64,000 nucleotides of DNA. Source: Phoenix dactylifera (Eukaryota; Streptophyta; Magnoliopsida; Arecales; Arecaceae). The notes under the pieces are model-generated. The model saw nothing but the letters and a program-made list of their open reading frames with translations, was not told the origin of the DNA and did no database searches. Made by a program: the position numbers and the translations under genes. How positions within the stretch are numbered: position 1 is the first letter of the stretch; each line of letters starts with the position of its first letter. Of this stretch, positions 19,565 to 32,500 are shown in pieces. The stretch covers positions 14,511,646 to 14,575,645 of the forward strand of contig NC_052399.1 in assembly GCF_009389715.1 (NCBI RefSeq). The letters run 5' to 3'.

Positions 19565-21854
19565 TTATCGATCCTCAGTTATAACCACATCATCTAGCAG
19601 GGTCATAACACCGACTAATCTTATTGCGATGAGCTACACATCATCTTACAGCAAAGTCTTTCAGGACCGCTGGTCTGCTGGCGGTATATCACTAATCATC
19701 TTGGATACAACTTTCAAGATAAATCATGTGCCAACATATTAGCCTCCATTGGCGAGGTTCTTAACATAACCAAGTCAAAATTCAAATAGTTCTAGGTTTT
19801 TTTTTCAGTTTTAAAATCATGCGGTGTCAAAATCAATCAATCATATCCATAATAAGATCATATATCATCATAATATTCTAAAATAATATTTTTCGTAATA
19901 ATATACTATCCATCAAATTTATGCATCATGAATAATTTTTTAATTGCTGATAAATTTAGAAAAAGTGAAACACTATTTAAGTTAAATTCAATTTTTCTAA
20001 ACATTCAAATGTCGTTCATAAAATAATTTTTTTCAAATCATCAGATTCTACTCGACCGCCAAGAACTATGACCACATCTTTTTTGTGGCAGGGTCATAGC
20101 ACCGACTAATTTTCTTACGGTGAGCTGCACATTAACTTGTAACAAAATCATTCAAGACCACTAGTCTGCTGGCGATATGTCACTAAACATATTGGACACA
20201 ACTTTTAAGACAAATCATGTGCCAATGTATTAGCCCCATTAGCGGGGTCCTCAATATAGTCCAACTACGAGTCCAAATCTGTTTCAATTCAAAAAAAAAT
20301 TTCTCAAGACATGTTTAGTATTCCAAATCGGAAAATGCGATATCGAAATCAATCAAATATAATTCATAGCACAACCAATATGTTCAATTAAGAATCATAC
20401 AATATTTTAGGAAAAGGCATATAACACAATGCATCAAATTCATAAATCAATAAAAATTCGACTCAAAAAAAATTTATAATTTGTCGATAAATCTAAAAAA
20501 ATGTTATATTACTTACCTTGCAAATGCAATTCAACTAATAGGTCCAATTAATCCCAAAAATCTTTCTCAAAGCCTAATATTCCAAAATTATACTTTTCAT
20601 TAGAATTTCATCGTAATATTATAAAAACAAAAATTCTAAATTTCAGCACTCTCATAAGGCTGACCAAGCAGGAGTGCCCAACATCCGGGTCGTTCCAATC
20701 AAGATGATTTCATCAAATCATATTCGAACTAAAGCACATATAGTTCAACAGAGATTAGAGGTGAACAAATTTAACAGTATTTGGTAGGAACTAGGGTGGG
20801 GGCTGACATACCACTCGACAACTATGGATCAATGCCATTCATCATGGTCAATCCAAAATCACTGTAAAGTATCCCTACTAAATCCAATTACTTTAGAGAG
20901 CGTAAAGAGAGAAAGTCTAGGTGGAGAAAGAAATAAGAGAGAGAAAGAATGGAAAAGAGAGAGACTCTTAGTCCGATTTAATCAAGAGTCTAGGTTTGGT
21001 TATCAATGGCATAGGTCAACTTGGATCAATCAACATGTCTAGCATGAGTCAAGAGAGAAAAATTTTGCAGAGAGAGAAACAAGAGAGAAAAAGATTGAGA
21101 AGAGAGAGGGAAGAGAAAGTTTTCTTCTCTCTCTAACCAAGGAAGGAAGAAAAGGAGTGGCTGCAAGTGATGCCTGGGGTCAGGGACCCACGGCCATCTA
21201 CTGTGGACAGCGGCCGACGATGAAAAACGTTCCTAAAACAAAGGTTCGGCCCCCTTAACCCATGGAATAGAGGCATCCCAACGGCAGGGACTCCGGCCAT
21301 GGCTTTCAACCACTACAAGGAACTGAAGAAGGCCCCAGCAACAAGCGCCGACGGCGGAGGCAACCGAACTCGGAAGAAAACAGGGTCGGTTTTCGAAAAT
21401 ATGGAAAGCAAAGCACCCCTTTTTGCCCAAAATCCGGTGATCACCAACTGGCATCAAGGCTCCAAAGAATCCAAAAGAAAGAGAGAGAAGATGGTTAAAG
21501 GGGGACCAGATCTTAACATGGTTTCCGGCGACATTGGTTGTCGCAACACTGCAAAAGGCAGCTGGGGATCAAAGAGAAAAAAGAATGGAAATTCCAGCAA
21601 CAACTCCGATCGAGGAACCCGGGCTCTCTGGTGAGATCAAAGAGAGGATCGGAGGGCTCTAAATACGGTCGAGGAGTACTGGAATCCGGCCCTTGGTCGG
21701 ATTCCTTCCGATGAGGTCGAAAGGAAAAAGCCTCCCATGTCGCACGTGCTGAACACATGCGGCCCCTTTTTTCCCGAGGGGGGGGATACTTCTAGGCCAG
21801 TCAGATGGACTTGACCCAATTCGGTTTCAGGCTTTACAAAACTTGGATATTACA
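19565..21854 (-). mobile_element. probable LTR-retrotransposon LTR, minus orientation
   Basis: The right edge on the minus strand starts TGTAATATCCAAG, a typical LTR start, followed by GC-rich sequence. The left part holds two direct copies of a unit of about 490 bp (from about 19594 and 20086) sharing GGGTCATARCACCGACTAAT and TCATGTGCCAA. The middle has GAGAGA-rich tracts (about 20895-20965 and 21050-21140). No coding domains are visible. The left edge and a target duplication were not found, so solo LTR versus fragment is open. Confidence 0.45.
19594..20540. repeat. ~490-bp tandem duplication
   Basis: Two successive copies offset by about 492 bp, roughly 75-80% identical by eye over their first 200 bp, then diverging. 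Shared blocks include TCTGCTGGCGRTATRTCACTAA and AAATCATGTGCCAA. Lies within the probable LTR. Confidence 0.75.
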
Positions 21855-22217
21855 CATAGGCATGGCATTATTGCTGTTTATTGTTAGAAAGACAATATTG
21901 CCGGAAACAAGCTTGATTGCCTTTCAAATATGGCATCCCATTTTTGGTAAATAACTATGGTTGAAACAAATTTGATTACCTTCACATCATGGCTATAATT
22001 ATTTTCTTGGATTGTCATTATGTGATTCCATATTGTCATTATATGATTCCTATATATGGAAGGTAATCCCAGACATGATAGGTACGTAATTGAAGTTGTT
22101 TCAACCATAGAGATTTTCCAAGAATGGGATGCCACGATTGGAAAGTGATCAAGCTTGTTTCCCACTATATATATTGTCCATCTAAGAATAAATAGCAATA
22201 ATGCTATGATTGCCTCC
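21855..22217. mobile_element. foldback MITE with ~170-bp inverted arms
   Basis: The left arm (about 21857-22025) and the reverse complement of the right arm (about 22045-22217) share in order GCATTATTGCT, GGAAACAAGCTTGAT, TGGCATCCCATT, CTATGGTTGAAACAA and GATTACCTTC. It is flanked by 7-bp direct repeats TATTACA (21848-21854 and 22218-22224), the likely target duplication. The left copy is also the end of the adjacent LTR, so the MITE appears to have inserted exactly there. No coding capacity. Confidence 0.75.
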
Positions 22218-22224
22218 TATTACA

Positions 22225-23178
22225 GCTTGACAATTGCTGGGCATGTGTTGACCGCGCATTGATTACGAAAATATCACAACTAGATTAATAGATTAAATCA
22301 ATATTTTATAATTTTTTATTATATTTTTATAATTATGATCTTACTTAAAAATGAAAGTACAACCACTAATAATTATTTAAATATCTTCTAAATATAATAT
22401 TTTTTATTTCTTATTACATGTAAATTGAATCATGTTCTTATTATTTTATAATAATATATTTTTCTATATTAATATATATAAATAGATTAGTAATAGTTAA
22501 TATGGTGACAGTATATCATAATATTAATATTAAAATTTTATTTTATTTTAAAATTAATTAGATTCTTATATCTATTGTATTATATTTTATTTTATCATCT
22601 ATTTTTTTATATTTATTAGATTCTTATATCTATTGTATTGTATTATATTTTTTATTGCATTTTACGAACGGCTTGGAAAAATGAATGAGAACAGGCGCAC
22701 CGCAAGCATCGCGTTTGTATACGCTAGTCAGAGTCCAACTTATGCGTTGAAGGAGCGCTGAGAAATAAATGCTGAGTTATATAAATAAACACAAAAACTA
22801 GAAAGAATATAGATATAAATGCGACAGCGGTGCAAACCAGAGGGGCAGAATTCTAATGAACTGGTCACCTGTCAAATACAAAATACCGAAGCAAAGACTA
22901 TCACAAGAAGGAAATATGGATTTAATCAGATATTGCTTCTTTCTAACTGAAACGGCACAATGAGCTCAGGAAGAGTGCCGAGAAATTGTGAAGAATAGGC
23001 AACATGGATGTATAAGGCTCGGGTCATACATCTAATGAGTGCTGGGATTCGCATGAGGCCCATTTCTGGATCAGTCAGTGTATGTGTTGTATCAAAGAAA
23101 ATCAAATTATATCCATACAAATTATATTCCTGGTCTTCCCCGACTACGCATAACCCATAGATTACTTCGCCAGTTAGC
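22225..23178. other. AT-rich spacer with short tandem repeat
   Basis: Very AT-rich from about 22260 to 22670, with a two-copy tandem repeat of ATTAGATTCTTATATCTATTG-type sequence at about 22556-22660. The 22900-23178 part probably includes the GGPP synthase 3' UTR. No gene seen. Confidence 0.5.
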
Positions 23179-24237
<1,059 letters not shown>

Positions 24238-24332
24238 CTAGAGAGGAGTTGGGGGAGGAGGGGGATCAGAGAACGGGTTTTGAGGGGGTTTTGAGTTTGC
24301 TGTTCTGGGCAATGGGGAGGGAGGTACGTGGA

Positions 24333-24340
24333 CTTATAAA
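24333..24340 (-). promoter_or_regulatory. putative TATA box of GGPPS
   Basis: Minus-strand TTTATAAG lies about 105 bp upstream of the GGPPS ATG. The sequence TCCACGTAC, with an ACGT core, is on its far downstream side. The distance suits a TSS-to-ATG leader of about 75 nt. Motif-only evidence. Confidence 0.45.
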
Positions 24341-24959
24341 GAGTAACCTTTGGGGATTGGCGATAGGACAGCACATGGTAGGTCAAAGACTTAAAAAAAG
24401 GAGCAAGGTAAGATGCCGTTTCTAATGGAATTTCATGGGGCGTGTTTATTCCATTGAGGCGGCTTTTGGAGCCAAGTGGTTTGATTTCAGCGTCGCCCCA
24501 TTTGGCTGGAATTTCCATTCCGTCATTAATTAGCATTACGTTGCTGTTCTGTGTCTATATCACGGTTCCTTGGCTACTTGAAATGACTACGGCAAAAAGA
24601 TTTTTTTTTTTAACAAGGGACATCAGGTCAATGACACCTCCAATGGCTGTCCTGGTCATCGGCACAACAAGATTACTTAGACCAGACAAAAGATAAATAA
24701 ATGTAATATGCTGGTTTCTTCAACAAAATAAGGTCATTTCTATCATAAATAAATAAATAAAAAGACGTGCTCGTGGACTAGTTGGAACACGGGGATCGGG
24801 GATACGGAGATATTTTAACAGCAAAAATATATATATATTGCACACGAGGACAATCAGGTGCACCTAAAATCTAAAATATATATATATATATTTATAAAAA
24901 ATGACTCTTACACGATACAGTAAGCCAAGTAAAAAAATATAATAAAATAATAAAAAAAA

Positions 24960-25190
24960 AATCTCGGAGGCACTAGTTCAAAAAAATCAATCCTAGACTG
25001 TCCGTCACCTATGGCCCATGTGATCGTCGAGAGCACCCGCGGGGCTCTAGCACAAATCTTCCTCCATATCGGTGAATAGTGGCGCCGCGCTCTGATGCTT
25101 TCCACCACCAGAATAGCCTCATACTTGGCTTTCACCAGTAAAGACCACATACTGTCAAACTCCAACAAAAATCTGACTACATGTCTCGCA
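24960..25190 (-). pseudogene. LINE (non-LTR) retrotransposon fragment
   Basis: Minus-strand translation contains LWSLLVKAKYEAI-like sequence (here MWSLLVKAKYEAILVVESIR), then SPIWRKICARAPRVLSTITW and AIGDGQS. This is the segment between reverse transcriptase and the zf-RVT domain in plant L1-type elements and related reverse-transcriptase proteins. It is short, with no flanking RT or RNase H. Confidence 0.7.
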
Positions 25191-25199
25191 CCAAGGACC

Positions 25200-28100
25200 T
25201 CCCGCAGAGCTACTAAAATCTAAAATATATTTTCTTTTTGGTAAAATATTTTTTTTTCAAAAATAACGGACCTGCCTAGTATAAATATCAAGGAGAAGTG
25301 TTTTTATGTCCTGTTGATAAACTAATCATTCTTCTGAATCATTTTTGAAGTTGTATGATGAAATTCAAAGTGCCCCACCGAGGGAGCTCCACTTTTGGTG
25401 GCTTTAGTTCGCAGCCATAGCAGCATGCGGACGACGCCCGCGTGCAGCATGCGTAAGGCGCGCGCCATCCTTTTATGAAATCACGCATGGCCACAAGTCT
25501 AAAAGAAAGAGGTGGACATAAAGATCGGTTGGACTGAAATTGTGTCTCAAGTATCACCCTGCTAGCCGATCTGTAGGTTGATCAGCTCCACCATATATGT
25601 GATGCTTTGAAGCAAGGAAGATGATATTTGAATTAATATGTGACTAAAAGCTAGGAACTGTATAGATTTAATATTGTATGTCATGTCTTTATTGAATATG
25701 CATTAATTACTGAGATTTATCAAATATTTCTCAGATGCATGTTTAATGCTTGTATAAAGTATCATGTTTTCAAAATTAGAAAAATATTGGTTTCTCAAAA
25801 AAAACTCCAAATACTTTTCTAATATACTCAAAATACTTCCAATACTTCCAAAAAGCAAGGGACACGTTTTTTTTTTATATTAACATTTTAAAAATGAATG
25901 GTAAATTTTGTAGTTGGTAATACTATATAAAAAAAAGGGTCAGGATTTGAAGGATAACTAAATGATGAATTGGTAAAAGTTAACATTGTATTGTAAAGTA
26001 CCGGCTACATTATTTTGAAAGCCCACTATACTTTGGAGATGCTTTTTTACATGTATATATACATTTGCATGAGTGCTTAATTAGAACCCTATCCTTCATG
26101 TATTCTACTTTAATCTCTTCTATATATATGAAGAAACCCTTGGAGTTGGCCACGCAGAGCCCAATTCCACGAGCGAAGTCTTCAGAAAACTAAAGGGGTC
26201 TTACGAGCATACTGCCATATAGGAGTCTGGCAATATCTTCTTTTTTTTTCTTGTTACTTTTGCCCAGCTCGCCCCTACTGCACCTCGTTTTTACTATAAA
26301 AAGCACTTGAATTTTACCACTAGTAAGATGAAGTTAGGGCCTGTTCTTATGCTTTACAAAAGCTGTTTTAGCGTAAACAACTAGCATTTAACAAATGCAA
26401 TGCATGTGAGAGATTTTTTTGGCTCGGGATATTATGGAATTTTTCATGAACAATATGTAAGAGATTAGAACACAATAGCACATAAAAATAATCTAGAAAA
26501 GATCCAGGCGAGATCCTTGAGAAATCAGTGATAATTGTTAGGTAGAATCCTCAGTGAAGAAAGAAACATAAGAACAGGTAGATCTTCCTCTCCTTCCCTT
26601 CATTGATGTTTGCCTCCTCAAGGGCAGCCACAAATATAAAAGTAATTAATACTGGGTTTTCTGACTAGCTCACAATTCAACCGGTATCTTAGGAACTATC
26701 TGGGGAATTGACGCCCAGGCACATTGCCCTATTGCTCCTGAGTACAGATGCTACCTTGTTTTGACTTTCAATGGTTGATGTGAGTTTAGCATTTTCCCTA
26801 GACAACTTAGAAAGGGTAAAAGTCTCCATCGTCTTGGTCTAACTCAGAGATCAAAAAACAAATGTATGGATATTAATTTTCTGCCTTGCGTGTAGGCTGG
26901 ATGAAAAAGTTCAAACTTCAACAGCATGCTGCACTTTGACCAGGAAGAAATTTTAGCATGAAAGGCACTAAATATAATTGGTATTATGGTGGAAATTAAT
27001 GGCCACGTGAAGCCGCTAACTTTGAAATATCAACAGAAAGCAGGTCTGGGTTCCGTAGTATACTGGTCTGAGTCGGGACCTGCGAGCGAAGACCTGTTCA
27101 TCCACCATGAATTGGGGAAGGAGCCCCGTAGGCAAGGTCAGATTTTCAAATTTTGGCAAGCATGTGGAAACTAGGAATGCTCATTTTGTCTACTTACTTG
27201 TCGTGTCTAGTCAAATCAGATCCTTATTTAACGTGAGTAGGCCTGGATTAGGCAGGTTAGGGTGAAGCGATCGAAGCTGGAACAAAAGATTTTGTTTAGT
27301 GAAGTTGCGCTCAATCCCCGTCCGCTTGAGTGTCGGATCAAATCTATAGGTGATCCATTGGTGTTAGTTGAAGCTGGATCCATCTGACACCCTTGGCGAG
27401 GAGGCGACAAACGAACGAACAAACAAATTTTAAGGGCTGATCCCTATTAAAGAGATAGCCCCGTGGTAAGCAAGTTTATTGAATATTACTTCCATGCGAA
27501 TTTGGTCAAGACGTGAAACGTGGGATTGACAAGGGTGCCGCCGGAATAATATTCTTGCCGATCGGTGAGGACATCAGCAGCAGCGGGCGGGTTACATAGG
27601 CTGTGGTAAAGGAAGGATGAGGGTTCCACCGGCCAGTAGAGAACTCACCATTCTCGCCGCTGGCCATCGGAACCACCGGAGAGGAGGCGGAAGATGGAGA
27701 GAAGGTAACGGTGTGGTGGGAGGGGCAGCCCGCGGAGAGCACATTCAGGACCGGTGCAGTCTAACCACAGCCCTAAGTTACTCAACATAATGGCTGCAAT
27801 GTTTATGAAAGCAGTACTACCTCATTTGGTCTCAAGGTAACATGAATAGATTCTACTGAAAATAAATAATAATATTTATTTATTTATTTATTTATTTTTT
27901 ATTATATCAAGACTTCAAGGTCAAACTCGAGTAAACTAGCAAATACTTCGACTTAACTTCGTAAAGTGGCTGTTGTATCCGGCTCCTCTCGGTCCAGTCC
28001 AGTCTAATAGATATAGGTTTTATCATCCAGATTTTTTCTCACCTCAGGATATCAGCGTCCCGAAAAGAATTAAGTCAAGCTGGTAGGTTTGCAGATTGGA

Positions 28101-28290
28101 ATCCCTATCAAGGAGTCACAGTATCATTTAAGCAAAATTGGCTCTGGCCAGTAATAACTTGAACCTGTTGGATACTATACAATTTACATATATCATTTAA
28201 GCAATCTTTCCCCCAGAATATTTCTAGAGAAACAAAAAGGCAGAGGGAGAGAACAGCCAAGATACTAGTCGACAGGATACACAATTGATT
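25200..28290. other. spacer with no supported gene
   Basis: AT-rich DNA. A (TTTA)n microsatellite lies at about 27868-27900. A GC-richer stretch at 27500-27770 carries a 78-codon minus-strand frame (containing MASGENGEFSTGRWNPHPSF) that I do not recognise; it may be a captured exon. Part of the right end should be the MSH2 3' UTR. Confidence 0.4.
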
Positions 28291-29328
28291 TCAGAAAAAT
28301 TGCTGGAGCCAAGGATAGCTGGCTGCATCTTTCTCCAGCTCAGACCTCAGTTTTTTAACTTGTTCCACGGCCTGTTCCAAGTCCATCTGGTCTAGCGGCA
28401 AAGCAGAAAACCCCTGCAAGAATTGATGAGCCCGAGCTGCACCTTTAGCAATGTCATCAGGACTACATGCTTGCTTGCGCTTGGATCCTACCTGTAAGGC
28501 AAGCCAGTAATAAAAATCAGTTTGAAGGTGACTCTTGGAAGATGTTTGGATTTGGATTCTTTTCTTAAAATAACTGAACAAAGGATTAGATGATCAATCC
28601 CGGTTATGCCATGTATTTCTGAAAAACTGCCTTTGTCAAGAACATGAATTTCAAAGCATATATGATAACACTGAATTAGAAACAAAAATATATAATTGAT
28701 CTCTGGTGGCTCCAAGAAAAGCATTGCTTGGATACTGAAGAAAGGTGCTCCCATTTGGGTATGACAATTACATATTATGTACGTGCTTGTCCCAGGAGCA
28801 TCAAAAGGCTGAAGCACTCGCACCTCGAGACAAAAGCAAGATCAGATTGCCAAGAAACAATCAATCTCCATGGACCTTCCCCCTACCATGGACAACAATA
28901 TCTTCAACAATGCTCTCTACCACCATCCTAGTTGCAGCTGCCTTGGGAATGTCTTTCATTTTCCCTCCTTGATAAGCACTGAGTTTTGTGATTACAATAG
29001 GGATAGCGCTGGATAGGGAGAAAACAGGGAGATATGGAAGCATGTTGTAGGAGAGAAGAAAGAAATTGGACATTCTGTCAGCAGTAAACCTTTCCCTGGG
29101 AGAATCAAAAGGTCTGGTAGAATGGTGCAAGGTGGGGAACTCAAAATCCAGGAAGCAGGCCAAGGGTATTTCAGAAAACTTGGTCTGAAGCTAAGCTTGT
29201 TAGCTGTGACCAATAGGAACAATGGATAGTTAACTGATCCTTGGTCTCTTGCTCTTATCTCTTGTATCCTTGTGACTATTCATTTCCTTTGTGAATTTTG
29301 ACCAGGCATTCCATGCCTCATCCTTCCC

Positions 29329-29379
<51 letters not shown>

Positions 29380-29412
29380 AAAAGAAGAATACATTGGGGG
29401 AGAGTTTTCTTG

Positions 29413-29443
<31 letters not shown>

Positions 29444-29562
29444 TATATATACATATATATATACATATATATATATACATATATACATATATACATATAT
29501 ATATATACATATATACATATATACATATACATATACATATATACATATATACATATATACAT

Positions 29563-29595
<33 letters not shown>

Positions 29596-32500
29596 TATAT
29601 ACATATATACATACATATACATACATATACATATACATATATATACATATATATACATATACATATATATATACATATATCTATATATACATATATATAT
29701 ACATATATATATATATATGCATATATTACACTTTGTCCTTCACTACCAAATTGGGTCTTCTGACAAAAATGTTTTGAAGAGGAAGAGAGTGCCAATCCTC
29801 ATCCCAGCTATCAAGGCAGCACGGTAATCATTCAACATTTGGTAGTGAAGGACAAAGTGTTATATATATATGCATATATATATATATATATATATATGCA
29901 TATATATATATATATATATATGCATATATATATATATATATATATGCATATATATATATATATATATGCATATATATATATATATATATATATGCATATA
30001 TAACGCTTTGTCCTTCACTACCAAATCGGGTCTTCTGACAAAACTGTTTTGAAGAGGAAGAGGGTGCCAATCCTCATATGTTTGACAAGATTATCAAGAG
30101 GGAAAGGCCCCAGCTATCAAGGCAGCATGGTAATCATTCAACATGGTTGCTACAAGAATGTAATCAATTTTTGAGGGCGGGACATAAAGTGGAGCCACTA
30201 GAGCAGTTTCTCCTAAGGATTTTGAGATGCAAAAAGGATTTTGAGATGCAAAATGTAAAGAAAAACACACTGAAAATTCACTATGAGCAACAATCATATA
30301 AATCACTACAACTTCATCATGTAGCAAATTAAAATCAAATATGCTGAAGTAAAGGTGAGTTTTTTTGTCATATACCTCTTCTTTCAGATCATTGTTAAAG
30401 CCAAATGTCTCAGAAAAATTTTCCAACTCCTCAGCTTTACTTCTAGCAAGAGTAACAACAGCTTCAGGAAAGTTTGCAAACTCTGCCACGTGAATACCAA
30501 AACTTTGATCACAGGCACCGGGTTCAACCTGGAAAATAAACAAATGTGATGAACAAAGGATAGAAAAAATGCATTATAGACAATGTGAAACTATTAATGC
30601 ATGCAAAATAACAACCACAAGAAAGTGTAACTTGCTGACATGTCAAGACCATGATAAGCTAGTGATGCAACAGGAAAAAAAAAAAATTAACTACACCAAC
30701 CATTTGAAAGTTATACAGAGTGCCACTAACACTAGTACTATGCTGATCTTTCTTTCTAATAAAATTACTGATTCTAAAAGAAAACAGTAGCAAATATGAA
30801 AAGCCAAGGTTCACAGACCTTAAATGAGAGTTTGTTCTATAGTCAATGCAATGACCACATCAGTAGTGTTCATAGTTACAACCATGCAATTCCAATATTA
30901 TGTAATATGTTTGAATGGTTTTGGCATAGTTAGTGATGCGAAAGAAACAAAGGAATCCAAAAAATGGATAGACCAAGGCTGGAACCCTTATAAAAAAAAA
31001 AAAAAACTTGGCCAAAATGAGCAGCAAAAGAACTTCTCTACGTTCATTTTCAATTTTCAATATATCTTGTATGTTGCTCCACAGTAACCTCCTTGTCATG
31101 GGTACAAAGTAAAGAAACAGCCTCTGCATATGGAGGTAAGGCAGTGTAAGGCAGTGTACATCTGACCCTTCCTAGATCCCCTAATGTCGGGAGCCTTGTG
31201 CATTGGGATACCCTTTTTAGTATACTTGCATGATATGAAATTGTATAGGATTCCGATATAAGACTTTTTTTGTAACTTCCAAATCCTTGAGATACATTCT
31301 ATCAATGTGCAGTAAGCAATATAATTATAACTGGTGGGAACAGAGTGTTGACTAGTCCTAGTCTCTCCTTTAATGAACTTCCATAAATTTGATCATCCAT
31401 GAGACCTTTATATATATGGCATCTTTAATTCTTTATTCAGAGTGGTAAAAAATCTGAACCTAGCTTTAGCATTCGGAAGGGCATCCGTTCAAGCAAGCTC
31501 GAGTAACTATTTTGAACAACAGAATTCCATACAAATTACATGATGTCCTAAACATTGTCTGATATTCAAAAACTCAAGCCTGCTCTCATGATTTTATAGC
31601 AACATGATCAGGTAAAGGTAGAAGTAAAAGATGTAGTTTACATAAAAAACTATTTTTCCTTTCTTTTGTTGAAGTATATGAACACTTTGATTTAAATGAT
31701 GGTTTAATATCAAGATTCCAACACAGTAAAGCAAATACAAGGAATTATAGGATGCTGCTCAGCCATCTTATATTTAGAACAATATTTGGAGGTGCAATGC
31801 AGCGCTTTGATATTTAATAATATGAATTCTAAGGTTACCATCAACATTGGCACCAAAAAACAACATTCATGTGGAACATGTATTTAAAGACCTGTTTTAA
31901 AGAAGGATGACTGAGAAATATCCACAAAATGACATGTTGTCTATGTTAGTTTCTTTTTGAAGTACTAATCTGATTAAGTGAGCATAGGCATGATGGTCCT
32001 TGTCCACTGAATAACATCTTATTATCTTTTCATGTCCATGCGTGCCAAAGTGCTGGCACAGCAGAAAACAAGCACTATATGACCTATTGATGTGATACAT
32101 CATTCATGATACTTCCAAAAATGCTAGATGGTTATTACAGAAGGAAATTGTTCGCAATTGAGATATGAGATTAAAACTTGGATATCAGCCCATGTGACTG
32201 TTGAATCAAAGCTTAACATCCGCATTTTGTATTACTGATAAGAGTCTCCAGTGATATTCAACATTTATGAAAAACAGGAAATTAGATCATGAGAGTCTGA
32301 AATGTCATCTCGATGGAAGTTTTCAAAATATATCTGGCTAACATCCATTATTTTACTGCTAAGGGAGCATAATTTCCAAAATCTCGGAAAAAAACATTGT
32401 AAATCATATGAATTCACACCGGTATAACTTTTCTTGTTTCATGGTTTTTCTTGTAAATTATAAGGTGTTTGAAAATGTCTGACATTAAATAATTTGAAGG

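Noticed and set aside
27506-27742. 78-codon minus-strand frame containing MASGENGEFSTGRW
   Set aside because: Looks slightly gene-like but no family recognised and no splice partners found; noted only in the spacer entry.
29413-30002. Repeat array considered as a CRISPR-like or satellite array
   Set aside because: Simple dinucleotide-derived repeat without spacers, in a plant intron.
29230-30070. Tyr/Ile-repeat open frames on both strands
   Set aside because: Translations of TA/CATA microsatellites in MSH2 intron 12; no biological coding signal.
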